Below are positions 1-7,380 of a DNA stretch of 13,968 nucleotides, piece after piece. A program made the translations under genes and the position numbers. Source of the stretch: BRHc4a sp049323915 (GTDB lineage Bacteria > Bacillota > Desulfotomaculia > Desulfotomaculales > Desulfocucumaceae); assembly GCA_049323915.1 (NCBI GenBank), contig JBMOPC010000047.1:1-13968 (forward strand), read 5' to 3'. Within the stretch, counting starts at the first letter, position 1. Each line of letters opens with the position of its first letter. The notes beneath the pieces are model-generated. The model was not told the origin of the DNA, made no database searches, and saw only the letters and a list, made by a program, of their open reading frames with translations.

Positions 1-2
1 AC

Positions 3-716
3 TGGATAGCCCGACGGCGCAAATACCCGCTGGAAAAAAGCCCGGGGGCGGGCGGACTGGCCGGGGGGGGCTGGCGGGCGGTGCCGGCCCTGCTGATGCC
101 TGTGGTTATTGTGGGGGGTATACTGGGGGGTGTGTTCACTCCCACCGAGGCTGCCGGAATAGCCGTGGTTTACGCCTTGCTGGTGGGCGGGCTTATTTAC
201 AGGGGGCTGAAGCTTTCACGCCTGCCCGGGGTTCTGCTGGTGGCCGGCCTTGAAACAGCCATGGTCATGCTGCTGCTGGGGCTTTCCGAGCCCTTCGCGT
301 GGGTGGTGGCGGTTGAGCAGGTGCCTATGAAAATGCTTTCGGCGCTGAGCGCCGTGGGACAGGACCCGCTGGTGGTGCTGATGATGATCAATCTGGCCCT
401 TATACTGATCGGCATTCCCCTTGAGACCGCCCCGGCCCTTACCATCGTCACCCCGGTCCTTGCCCCGCTGGCGGTTCAGATGGGGGTGGACCCCATTCAC
501 ATGGGTGTTGTGGTGGTGTTTAACCTGGTGCTGGGACTTATCACCCCGCCGGTGGGGGCGGTGCTGTTTTCGGTATGCGGCATTTCGGGGGTTTCCCTGG
601 AGCGTCTGAGCAAGGCCGTTTGGATTCCCTTTATCATCGGGCTGGCGGTGCTTTTGCTGATTACAGCCGTGCCCTCTTTGGCCACCTGGCTTCCGGGGTT
701 GTTGATGAAGCAATAG
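3..716 (+). CDS. dctM: TRAP transporter large permease (DctM), 3' part
   Basis: This is the C-terminal part of the 12-TM-type permease subunit of a tripartite ATP-independent periplasmic (TRAP) transporter, which moves small carboxylates with a sodium gradient. The reading frame is already open at base 3, so the true start lies outside the window; the in-frame GTG at 81 is internal. What remains is about 237 residues. It begins with the typical 'ARRRKYP' loop, then P-A-L-L-M-P, a GGI-GGVFTPTEAAG segment characteristic of DctM, and later ETAPALTIVTPVLAPLA and the NLVLGLITPPVGAVLF signature. The last helix ends in a short tail, as in complete DctM proteins. The DctP and DctQ partners are not visible. 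Family identity is secure; the substrate is unknown. A 90-bp gap separates it from panB. Confidence 0.93.
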   Translation, partial: WIARRRKYPLEKSPGAGGLAGGGWRAVPALLMPVVIVGGILGGVFTPTEAAGIAVVYALLVGGLIYRGLKLSRLPGVLLVAGLETAMVMLLLGLSEPFAWVVAVEQVPMKMLSALSAVGQDPLVVLMMINLALILIGIPLETAPALTIVTPVLAPLAVQMGVDPIHMGVVVVFNLVLGLITPPVGAVLFSVCGISGVSLERLSKAVWIPFIIGLAVLLLITAVPSLATWLPGLLMKQ

Positions 717-725
717 AGGTATAAT
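703..725 (+). promoter_or_regulatory. Weak candidate promoter before panB
   Basis: A perfect TATAAT lies at 720-725, just after the dctM stop, in an AT-rich 90-bp gap. A poor TTGTTG/TTGATG -35 overlaps the 3' end of dctM at about 15 bp or less. The -10 is good but the -35 spacing is short, so this is tentative; panB may instead be read from the TRAP operon. Confidence 0.3.
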
Positions 726-806
726 ACAAATAATATTGTTGACGGGCGGGATATTAAATGACAGAATAAGGAAGGTAGTTGAACTTTTGGGAGGTAAAAA
801 GAGATT

Positions 807-1643
807 ATGGGAAAACAGAAGATTAGCATTCACGGTATGCGTGAGAAAAAGATCCGCGGGCAGAAGTTGACAATGGTTACCGCCTACGATTATACCACGG
901 CGGGCCTGGTGGACAGGAGCCCCATAGATATGATACTGGTGGGGGACTCGCTGGGAATGGTGGTGCTGGGATACGACGGAACGGTTCCGGTGACCATGGA
1001 TGAGATGATACACCACATAAGGCCGGTGGTCCGGGGCGCCCGCAGCACCTTCATCGTTGGGGATATGCCTTTCGGGTCCTACAATGAGAGTATAAGCCAG
1101 GCCGTGCACAACGCCAACCGCATAATGAAGGAGGGTGGCGCCGATGCCGTAAAGCTGGAGGGGGGCCTCAGCGTGGCTCCCGCGGTGAAGGCGCTGGTGG
1201 ACGGCGGAATTCCCGTTATGGGACATATAGGGCTGACACCGCAGACCGCATCCCTGCTGGGAGGCTTTAAGGTGCAGGGCAAGGACGCGGCCTCGGCCCG
1301 ACGCCTGCTGGCCGAAGCTGTGGCACTGGAGGAGGCCGGGGCGTTCAGCATTGTGATGGAGTGCGTTCCCACTCCTCTGGCCGGGCTGATCAGTGAAAAA
1401 CTCTCCATTCCCACCATCGGGATAGGGGCTGGTGTGCGATGCGACGGCCAGGTGCTTGTGTATCATGACCTGCTGGGGCTGTATGACCGGTTCCTGCCCA
1501 AGTTTGTAAAACAGTACGCCAAGCTGGGGCCGGAAATAGCCAGGGCGCTGGAAGACTTCACCCGCGAGGTGGAGGGAGGGTCATTCCCCGGCCAGGAGCA
1601 CTCCTTCAGCATGGACGAGGGGCTTTTGGAAAAGCTGAAATAG
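807..1643 (+). CDS. panB: 3-methyl-2-oxobutanoate hydroxymethyltransferase
   Basis: PanB makes ketopantoate from alpha-ketoisovalerate and 5,10-methylenetetrahydrofolate, the first committed step of pantothenate/CoA synthesis, in the cytoplasm. The 278-residue product has the usual length and all family landmarks in order: MVTAYDYTTAGLVD near residues 22-36, VGDSLGMV with the metal-binding Asp near 46-53, MPFGSY near 86-91, KLEGG near 113-117, VMGHIGLTPQ near 136-145, and IPTIGIGAG followed by CDGQVLVYHDLLG near 200-222. The ATG at 807 is preceded by GGGAGGT at 789-795, a slightly long 11-base spacing. The next gene downstream is panE, the following pathway step; panC and panD are not in the window. 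Nothing looks damaged. Confidence 0.97.
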   Translation: MGKQKISIHGMREKKIRGQKLTMVTAYDYTTAGLVDRSPIDMILVGDSLGMVVLGYDGTVPVTMDEMIHHIRPVVRGARSTFIVGDMPFGSYNESISQAVHNANRIMKEGGADAVKLEGGLSVAPAVKALVDGGIPVMGHIGLTPQTASLLGGFKVQGKDAASARRLLAEAVALEEAGAFSIVMECVPTPLAGLISEKLSIPTIGIGAGVRCDGQVLVYHDLLGLYDRFLPKFVKQYAKLGPEIARALEDFTREVEGGSFPGQEHSFSMDEGLLEKLK

Positions 1644-1650
1644 TAAAAGC

Positions 1651-1787
1651 AGAACTCAGAATACAGAAGTCAGAATACAGAATATTCTCTGCGCCCTGCC
1701 CCAAAGAATATAAGCCGATATTTTCATTTTTCCGTGGGTACCGGATTTTTTACGGCATTTTATTCTGTCTCCTGTCTCCTGTATTCT
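1651..1787. repeat. Imperfect inverted repeat of CAGAATACAG-type units
   Basis: The 202-bp gap between panB and panE contains AT-rich, low-complexity units built on CAGAATACAG/CAGAAGTCAG. The left arm at 1658-1684 and the right arm at 1761-1787 are reverse complements at 23 of 27 positions by eye, so the RNA could fold into a long hairpin. The style is that of a dispersed intergenic repeat rather than a gene. It could weaken transcription between panB and panE. No strong promoter was found in the gap; AGGAG at 1832-1836 serves panE. Confidence 0.6.
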
Positions 1788-1845
1788 TTATTCCGACAGC
1801 AATTTCTATTGGAATTAACTTTTTAAAGTATAGGAGAATGTGTAA

Positions 1846-2761
1846 ATGAAAATTGCCGTCATCGGGGCGGGGGCCATGGGAAGCCTTTACGGCGCCCATC
1901 TGGCCGAGGCCGGTGAAGACGTCTGCCTGGTGGACGTCTGGGAAGAGCATATAAACACCATAAACCGGAAAGGGCTCACCATTTCCTCCGGCGGCGGAGA
2001 CCGGACAGTGCGCCTGCGGGCGGTAAACGACGCCTCGTCTGTAGGCCCGGTTGATCTTATACTAATATTTGTAAAGTCAAACGCCACCGGGGAGGCTGCA
2101 AGGTCTGCCCTCGGTATGTTGAGAGAGGGAACCTTCGCCCTGACTCTTCAGAACGGAATAGGCAATGTGGAGACACTGGCCGGAATACTGGGCCGGGACC
2201 GTGTTCTTGCCGGCACCAGCGCCTTCGGGGGGACCATGCTGGGGCCGGGGCACATAAGGCACGCCGGAAGCGGAACAACAATGCTGGGTGAAATTAGCGG
2301 GAAAACCACCCCCCGCCTGGAAAAATTGGCAAGTGTCTTTCAGCGGGCCGGCCTCCGTCCTGAGTTGTCGGACAATATACAGGGGGTGCTTTGGACAAAG
2401 CTTATAGTAAATAAACGCCCTTACCGCCCTGGCCCGGGTTAAAAACGGGCAGCTGCTGGATATACCGGAACTGGAGGAGCTGATGGGCATGGCCGTGGCC
2501 GAGGCCGAGGCGGTTGCCGCCAAAAAGGACATAAAGCTGGTAACCCCCGATCCCCTGGAGCATGTTAAAAACATTGCCAGGGCCACCGGGCAGAACATGT
2601 CCTCCATGCGCCAGGATGTGGAAAAGGGACGGCTTACGGAAATAGACGTAATCAATGGGGCAGTGTGCCGTGAAGGGGAGGCCCTGGGCATTCCCACCCC
2701 GGTGAACATGGTGCTGACAAAGCTTATAAAGTCGGTTTCAGCGGTTAAAACCCCGGGATAA
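1846..2761 (+). pseudogene. panE: Ketopantoate 2-reductase, frameshifted
   Basis: PanE (ApbA family) reduces ketopantoate to pantoate with NADPH, the step after PanB. The 5' part (1846-2442) opens with the nucleotide-binding motif IGAGAMGS (GxGxxG at residues 7-12) and reaches the catalytic-lysine region LWTKLIVN (Lys185, Asn189). It then reads an unrelated nine-residue tail to a stop at 2440-2442. The normal continuation, NALTALARVKNGQLLDIPEL, resumes in another frame from 2414 and runs to 2761. It includes SSMRQDVEKGRLTEIDVINGAV, which carries the substrate-binding Ser and Glu of the family. Family members read about N-A-G-I-N-A-L-T-A-L here, so about 8 bases are missing near 2412. The two parts together give the normal length of roughly 300 residues. 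It is either a genuine recent mutation or a sequence error. Confidence 0.88.
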
Positions 2762-2895
2762 AATTGTAATGCAATTTAAGAATTTTTAAGAATATAAAAA
2801 CCACTGAGCACATGGAGATCTGTTCGGCCCCGGGCGGCGGCCGCCTGCGGACTGCCGGTGTCCGGCGCTATAAAAAGTAATTCATAAGATGCAAA

Positions 2896-2955
2896 AACCA
2901 CAGAGCTCACAGAGGTAAAAAGGAAGCCATTTAATACTCTGTGGACTCTGTGGTT
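2896..2955 (-). terminator. CCACAGAG hairpin, terminator-like for the minus-strand gene
   Basis: Two 19-base arms, 2896-2914 and 2937-2955, are reverse complements at 17 of 19 positions, with a 22-base loop. On the minus strand the stem is followed at once by a T run (the complement of A2893-A2897), as expected for an intrinsic terminator of the HD-GYP gene ending at 2999. On the plus strand no T run follows. The arms are built from CCACAGAG/CACAGAG units of the kind found as dispersed repeats in many genomes; a degenerate extra copy lies near 2800-2815. Confidence 0.55.
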
Positions 2956-2998
2956 ATTAAATTGGGGCAGTATGATCCGGTCTGATTTTTCCCGGCTA

Positions 2999-4195
2999 CT
3001 AAACTGCGGCTCTATTAAACAGGTATCCCGGGGAACTGCCGACCAGGTCGATAACGAGATCCACCAGCTTTTTGTCCAGGTGCCCGCCTTTGGCCATGCC
3101 GTGCATCACTTCCACTATCCGCTTCCGGTCCATCCCCCTCCTGTACGGGCGGTCTGCGGCTAGGGCCGAATACACGTCCGCCACGGCGATAAGCCGCGCC
3201 TCCAGTGGCATTTCCTCCCCCCTCATCCCCAGGTAGTACCCTGATCCGTCAATTCTTTCGTGGTGCGCCGACACCCAGAGGCCGATGGTTTCAAACTCCG
3301 GAATCCTGTTCAGTATAAGGGCGGAATAATAGGGGTGGTTTTTTACCATGGAATACTCCTCGTCGGTCAGGTCGCCGGCCTTTTCCAGTATGGCGTTGGG
3401 AATGCATATTTTACCGATGTCGTGGAGCAGCGCGGCCAGGTAAATGCTTCGCCTGGCCGCTTCGCCCATGCCCAGGCTTCGGGCCATGAGCAGGGCCACC
3501 TCGGCCACCTGCCGGCTGTGGTCGGCCGTGTAAGGCGTCTTGGTGTCGATGAATATGGCAAAGGCATTACCGATAATGTCCAGAGTCTCACTGCCGGTGC
3601 TTATATGATCGGACGGGCGGAAGGGCTGTATTTTCAGATCATAGTTCGGGTCAAACAGCTCCAGGCTGAAGTGCCTGTCCCTTAAAAGCTCCTCCATGGC
3701 CCTGGCCAGAAGGGGGTCAAGGCGGTTACCGTTATAGGTTTTTAATGTTTCAAGGACGCGCTGGCGCCATTTCCAAAAATCCGCTCTTTCCCCGCCGCCG
3801 CTGTCTATTTCCACTGCCAGGGCCAGCAGGCGGGCAGCCATGGGTATGTTGTCCCCCATAAGCCCCCGGGGGCCGCTGCCATCCCATGATTCCAGCACAA
3901 AATGAAGCGTGGTGTCGGCTTTAAAAAGCACCGGGATCAGCCCCTCAAAGTCGTAATCCCTGGCGGCCTCGCAGATGGGGCATACGATCCCCCGGGACGT
4001 GATGGCAATGTCATGGAGCAGGGAGGCGTAGTAGAGCGCGTCTCTTTCCCCCGCCGGCAAATTCACCTTCTCGGCCAGGCGCAGTGACAGGTAGGCCACG
4101 TCCCTGGCGTGCAGCAGTGTTTTGCTTTCTGCCAGGTCCACGGCCAGGGAGAGCCCTCCTACCAGATTGGCAAGTTGTATGGATGACGGAATCAA
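2999..4195 (-). CDS. Tandem HD/HD-GYP domain protein (putative c-di-GMP phosphodiesterase)
   Basis: This 398-residue protein has two HD-type domains. The N-terminal one (residues about 15-135) keeps the HD pair (H61-D62) and a DGSG remnant near 105-108. It lacks the second HH, so it is probably degenerate, and it carries a CPIC motif near 72-75. The C-terminal one (about 205-375) has the full metal set: H226, HDIGK at 258-262, H287, HH at 311-312 and ADVYSAL at 339-345. Its GYP signature reads GYY (319-321). HD-GYP enzymes hydrolyse cyclic di-GMP; activity here is inferred. There is no signal peptide or membrane segment, so it is cytosolic. The TTG at 4195 was chosen because GGAGGTG (4202-4208) sits 6 bases upstream. 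In-frame ATGs at 4291 and 4249 lie upstream of or inside the promoter. Expression is probably iron-controlled (Fur-like box at 4216-4234). Confidence 0.88.
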   Translation of the reverse strand: MIPSSIQLANLVGGLSLAVDLAESKTLLHARDVAYLSLRLAEKVNLPAGERDALYYASLLHDIAITSRGIVCPICEAARDYDFEGLIPVLFKADTTLHFVLESWDGSGPRGLMGDNIPMAARLLALAVEIDSGGGERADFWKWRQRVLETLKTYNGNRLDPLLARAMEELLRDRHFSLELFDPNYDLKIQPFRPSDHISTGSETLDIIGNAFAIFIDTKTPYTADHSRQVAEVALLMARSLGMGEAARRSIYLAALLHDIGKICIPNAILEKAGDLTDEEYSMVKNHPYYSALILNRIPEFETIGLWVSAHHERIDGSGYYLGMRGEEMPLEARLIAVADVYSALAADRPYRRGMDRKRIVEVMHGMAKGGHLDKKLVDLVIDLVGSSPGYLFNRAAV

Positions 4196-4201
4196 AAAGA
4201 A

Positions 4202-4208
4202 CACCTCC
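4202..4208 (-). promoter_or_regulatory. Ribosome binding site that fixes the TTG start
   Basis: GGAGGTG on the minus strand, 6 bases before TTG at 4195-4193. It decides against the upstream in-frame ATG codons, which have no such site and would lie outside the predicted transcript. Confidence 0.8.
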
Positions 4209-4215
4209 GGTGCCC

Positions 4216-4234
4216 GCAAATGATTATCATTATC
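4216..4234 (-). promoter_or_regulatory. Fur-box-like operator
   Basis: The minus strand reads a 19-base element that matches the classical Fur consensus GATAATGATAATCATTATC at 17 of 19 positions, the first 16 without a mismatch. It begins inside the -10 hexamer (4232-4237) of the HD-GYP promoter and covers the predicted transcription start, the expected position for a repressor. Fur-family regulators (Fur, PerR, Zur) have related boxes, so the exact metal sensor is not certain. Confidence 0.7.
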
Positions 4235-4261
4235 ATAATGCCTGTTCATCGGGATTGTCAA
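4232..4261 (-). promoter_or_regulatory. Sigma-A type promoter of the HD-GYP gene
   Basis: On the minus strand, TTGACA (4261-4256) is followed after 18 bases by TATGAT (4237-4232). The -35 is perfect and the -10 matches 5 of 6. Transcription should begin near 4225, leaving a leader of about 30 bases with the ribosome binding site and TTG start. Confidence 0.78.
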
Positions 4262-4292
4262 GTTAATCCAGCAGCCGAATTCTTTTACCATG

Positions 4293-4420
4293 GTGTTGCC
4301 AAGACGCTACAGGGCAGGCCCGGGGGTTCCAAGGGGGTGCGCTCCCAAGCTTTACGTGGGGGTTGAGGACGTCTATGCCTTCCGAAGGGGCACCCAGTCC
4401 CTTTTTTCTGGAGGCAGCAC
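4293..4420 (+). ncRNA. Candidate structured RNA, family not recognised
   Basis: This 128-base segment lies in the gene-free gap between the divergent HD-GYP and PLP-enzyme genes. An 8-bp closing stem can form between 4293-4300 and 4413-4420, with one G-T wobble that pairs only in the plus-strand RNA. Inside it, AGACG (4302-4306) can pair with CGTCT (4370-4374). GGGGG/CTCCC (4333-4337/4342-4346) closes a TGCG tetraloop, and CCTT/AAGG (4378-4381/4385-4388) forms a small hairpin. A T6 run lies at 4402-4407. GC-rich segments fold easily, I see no strong promoter for it, and it matches no RNA family I can name. Its only open frame is a weak minus-strand one, which I reject. Confidence 0.3.
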
Positions 4421-4438
4421 GAAATTTTACCGATACTG

Positions 4439-4466
4439 TTGAAATCGGTTGTAAAAGTGATATAAT
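4439..4466 (+). promoter_or_regulatory. Promoter of the PLP-enzyme/FAD operon
   Basis: TTGAAA (4439-4444), a 16-base spacer and a perfect TATAAT (4461-4466). Predicted start near 4473, about 73 bases before the GTG of the PLP enzyme gene. The leader contains a palindrome at 4478-4494. Confidence 0.72.
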
Positions 4467-4477
4467 CTTATCAGTAA

Positions 4478-4494
4478 ACTCATCAATGATGAGT
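4478..4494. promoter_or_regulatory. 17-bp perfect palindrome, candidate operator
   Basis: ACTCATCAATGATGAGT consists of 7-bp arms around a 3-base centre, a few bases downstream of the predicted transcription start. The position suits a dimeric repressor acting as a roadblock. The FCD-domain regulator at 12394-13122 is the obvious candidate ligand-responsive partner (inference). It could also form a small RNA hairpin. No second copy was found in the window. Confidence 0.5.
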
Positions 4495-4545
4495 AGCGCA
4501 TAAGCGGAATTATATATTGTTACAAACATTTACGGAGGTGCGGAA

Positions 4546-6009
4546 GTGGAAAAACCCAAATTCAAATTTCAGATGTACAAGCAGCTTCAGGCGAACACAG
4601 CCGGCATTTACGCCGATGCCAAAAAGGCGGCGGACGAGATCGGCATTCCCAAGGAAATAAGGGGCAAGTTCGGCCTCACCGGAGCCATTTCCGGCTGCCC
4701 GGCGCCTCTGCGCGAGGATATACTGAAGGCCGGAGAGAAGGGCGCCCTTGAGGTTATTCCTCTGGCCAGGCTTATGGACGAGATAAGGGAAATTGTCAAG
4801 GACGTATACGGGGACGAGTACGACGCAGCCGCCACCAGCACATGCGAGGCCGGCATCTGGCTGTCCTATGACGTGCTGTTCACACCGCCGATGCTTGGCA
4901 GGGGAGACAACTACCGGGCCAGGTACATCGCCCCCTACGAAAAGCACCTGCACCACCAGGGCAGTTACGGAAGGCCTTTCCCGGGCCGTTTTAAAGATAT
5001 ATTCGCAGACAGGGGTTCCACTGCCGGCGAGCTTGGGTTTTACGGCAAGCGCCAGAACAACCTTGACACGGTTATCGTGCCCCTGGCCGGGGCCAGGTAC
5101 GACGTTCACGGCATCAAGTACCACCCGGTGCCTCTGCTTACCGGCGTCGACCCCGGGGCTTCCATTGAAAAGATAGCCTTCCACGCCGAAACCCACAGGT
5201 CGATGCTGACCGGCATAACCTCCCTGGGCTACGAGACCCCCGGCTACGGCTACGGGGTGAAGGATGAGGAAGGCACGCCGGTGCTGCAGAAGCTGCTGGC
5301 ACAGCTGGCCCACAGGTACGATATACCTTACGTTGTGGACAACGCCTGGGGACTTCCCTTCGTGGGCTTCGACCCCAGGAAAACCGGGGCGGACGTGGTG
5401 GTTTACAGTATGGACAAAGCCACCGGGGCCGCCACCAGCGGGCTGGTAATCGGCAAGGAAGAATACATGGTTCCCATCCGCCGGGCCATGGGTATGCACG
5501 GGGACCGCTGGGGAACCGGAGCTTCTTACGGCAAGGCCGCCTACGTCACCTTTGACCCCGGCAAGGAGGCCCTGCTGACACAGATACAGGCCCTTAAGGT
5601 CCTGAGGGACAAACCTGAACTCCTGACGCGCCCGGTGGATGATCTCGAAAAAATAGTCAGGGAAGAATTCCAGAGCCTGCCCGCAAAACTGAGGGAAGGG
5701 ATAATCATATCCAAGTCCTACAACTCCACTGCGGTGGAGGTCAACTACGAGGGTACATGGAAAAACGGAAGCCTGGGAATACCCATCTTCTCCATCGAGG
5801 ACATGTACGCCGGCAGCAACCTGATGCAGTCCGGCCTGGCCCAGATGGGCATCATCCCCACTGTGGCATACGACGGAAACATCTATATTTCGCCCGGCCT
5901 GGGAACCACTGACAGCGAAGGGCAGATACTGGAGAAAGAAACCAGGTATGCCGTTCAGGGCCTTGTCCGCCTGATAGAAATCGTGTGCAAACATGCAGGC
6001 GTAATTTAA
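4546..6009 (+). CDS. Fold-type I PLP-dependent enzyme, substrate unknown
   Basis: The 487-residue product is a pyridoxal-phosphate enzyme of the aminotransferase/lyase superfamily. Visible landmarks are a phosphate-binding stretch TSTCEAG near 97-103, the cofactor Asp in VVDNAWGLPF (Asp265), and the Schiff-base lysine in VVYSMDKATGAATSG (Asp290-Lys291). This SxDK arrangement resembles decarboxylase, desulfurase and SepSecS-like enzymes more than classical transaminases. I cannot assign a reaction. GTG at 4546 follows GGAGGTG at 4534-4540. It is the first gene after the promoter at 4439-4466, 60 bp ahead of the FAD oxidoreductase, and on the same strand as the B12 mutase locus. It therefore probably acts on the same amino-acid substrate or product, by beta-elimination, decarboxylation or amino transfer (inference). 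No signal peptide; cytosolic. Confidence 0.85.
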   Translation: MEKPKFKFQMYKQLQANTAGIYADAKKAADEIGIPKEIRGKFGLTGAISGCPAPLREDILKAGEKGALEVIPLARLMDEIREIVKDVYGDEYDAAATSTCEAGIWLSYDVLFTPPMLGRGDNYRARYIAPYEKHLHHQGSYGRPFPGRFKDIFADRGSTAGELGFYGKRQNNLDTVIVPLAGARYDVHGIKYHPVPLLTGVDPGASIEKIAFHAETHRSMLTGITSLGYETPGYGYGVKDEEGTPVLQKLLAQLAHRYDIPYVVDNAWGLPFVGFDPRKTGADVVVYSMDKATGAATSGLVIGKEEYMVPIRRAMGMHGDRWGTGASYGKAAYVTFDPGKEALLTQIQALKVLRDKPELLTRPVDDLEKIVREEFQSLPAKLREGIIISKSYNSTAVEVNYEGTWKNGSLGIPIFSIEDMYAGSNLMQSGLAQMGIIPTVAYDGNIYISPGLGTTDSEGQILEKETRYAVQGLVRLIEIVCKHAGVI

Positions 6010-6069
6010 TCGAACCGGCATTAAGGCTGATCAATATACAGTCTGATAAACCGTAAGGGGGTTTAGATT

Positions 6070-7347
6070 ATGGTGCGCGTAGTGGTTGTCGGAGGCGGCT
6101 GGGCCGGGACTGCCGCATCGGTGGCGGCGGCACAGGCGGGGGCTGAGGTGGTGCTGCTGGAAAGAACGGACATGCTGCTGGGAACCGGCCTGGTGGGCGG
6201 AATAATGCGCAACAACGGAAGGTTCACCGCTACCGAAGAGGCCATATGCATGGGCGCCGGAGACGTGTTTCATGTCGTGGACCGTGTGTCACACCATAAA
6301 AACATTGAGTTTCCGGGTCACAAACACGCATCGCTTTACGACGTGGCCAGGATTGAGCCCGCCATAAAAAGCCTGCTGGCCGAAAAAGGCGTAGAGGTCC
6401 GTACCAGGAGTCGCGTCAAGGACGTTAAAGCAGAAAACGGGAGAATTACAGGAGTTGTGCTGGAGGACGAAGAGGTTATCACAGGCGACGTGTATATTGA
6501 AGCCACAGGAAGCGCCGGCCCCATGGGCAACTGCGTAAAATACGGGAACGGCTGCGCCATGTGTGTTTTGCGCTGCCCCACTTTTGGCGGCAGGGTAAGC
6601 CTGGCCGCTAAAGCCGGGGTCAGGGAGTTCGCGGGCAGGAAAAGCGACGGGTCCATCGGGGCAATGAGCGGCTCCTGCAAGCTGTTCAAGGAGTCACTGG
6701 CCCCGGAGATAGTGGAGGAGTTGGACGGTAAGGGTGTGGCTGTGATTCCCATTCCAGAGTCACTGCGCAAGAACAAGGAGATGCTGTCAAAAAAGGCGTG
6801 CCAGCAGTATGCCCTGGCCGAGTTCGCCGAGAATGTCATACTGCTTGACACGGGACATGCAAAACTGATGGCGCCCTTTTACCCGCTGGAACTCTTAAGG
6901 CAGGTTCCCGGATTTGAAAACGCCAGGTACGAGGACCCGTATTCCGGAGGGATAGCCAATTCCATACGCTACCTGGCCCTTTCTCCCCGGAACAACGCAC
7001 TGAAAGTGGAAGGGCTGGACAACCTTTTCTGCGCCGGTGAAAAGGCCGGCCCACTGGTGGGGCATACCGAAGCCATCGTAACCGGCTCTCTGGCCGGACA
7101 CAACTCGGTACGGTTCGCCCTCGGCAGTGACCTGCTGGTTATTCCCGGGGAGCTGGCCATCGGCGACGCCATAGCCCATGTCAACCAGCAGATGAGGACC
7201 GAGGAAGGTTTGAGCAGGAAATACACCTTCTCCGGATCGGTATACTTCCAACGCATGAAAGAAAAAGACCTCTACACCATTGACCTGGAACAAATCAGGG
7301 CCAGGGTGGAAAGGGCCGGAATGACCGATATATTCAAGCAGATCTAG
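6070..7347 (+). CDS. FAD-dependent oxidoreductase with a cysteine cluster
   Basis: The 425-residue flavoprotein opens with a Rossmann FAD site, VVVVGGGWAG (GxGxxG at residues 8-13), and the ribose-binding Glu31 at the end of the second strand (VVLLERTD). The C-terminal FAD loop, LFCAGEKAGPLVGHTEAIVTG near 319-339, is reminiscent of the TrmFO/MnmG (GidA) group. However, the GCAMCVLRCP stretch (Cys162, Cys165, Cys169, with Cys155 nearby) suggests a redox disulfide or metal site that those tRNA enzymes need not have here. The gene starts 60 bp after the PLP enzyme and is probably co-transcribed with it. A hairpin-rich leader of about 265 bp separates it from the small-subunit gene. A dehydrogenation or oxidative deamination step in the same pathway is plausible but unproven. 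The ATG at 6070 has only a weak GGGGG upstream. Confidence 0.8.
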   Translation: MVRVVVVGGGWAGTAASVAAAQAGAEVVLLERTDMLLGTGLVGGIMRNNGRFTATEEAICMGAGDVFHVVDRVSHHKNIEFPGHKHASLYDVARIEPAIKSLLAEKGVEVRTRSRVKDVKAENGRITGVVLEDEEVITGDVYIEATGSAGPMGNCVKYGNGCAMCVLRCPTFGGRVSLAAKAGVREFAGRKSDGSIGAMSGSCKLFKESLAPEIVEELDGKGVAVIPIPESLRKNKEMLSKKACQQYALAEFAENVILLDTGHAKLMAPFYPLELLRQVPGFENARYEDPYSGGIANSIRYLALSPRNNALKVEGLDNLFCAGEKAGPLVGHTEAIVTGSLAGHNSVRFALGSDLLVIPGELAIGDAIAHVNQQMRTEEGLSRKYTFSGSVYFQRMKEKDLYTIDLEQIRARVERAGMTDIFKQI

Positions 7348-7380
7348 AAATACTAAAATCAAAAAAACACCGAAACCACA

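Noticed and set aside
2401..2445. Programmed ribosomal frameshift in panE
   Set aside because: About three conserved residues are missing, not just the frame changed; there is no slippery heptamer or stimulatory structure, so deletion or sequence error fits better.
4249..4291. Upstream ATG starts for the HD-GYP protein
   Set aside because: One lies between the -35 and -10 and the other upstream of the -35, and neither has a ribosome binding site.
4263..4529. An 88-codon minus-strand frame in the divergent gap
   Set aside because: No ribosome binding site, no recognisable protein pattern, and it crosses two promoters.
4510..6021. A 503-codon open frame on the minus strand opposite the PLP enzyme gene, and similar long minus-strand frames at 216-1466 and 8297-9307
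   Set aside because: They mirror well-recognised plus-strand genes, show no family motifs, and are explained by GC-rich codon bias lacking stops in the opposite frame.
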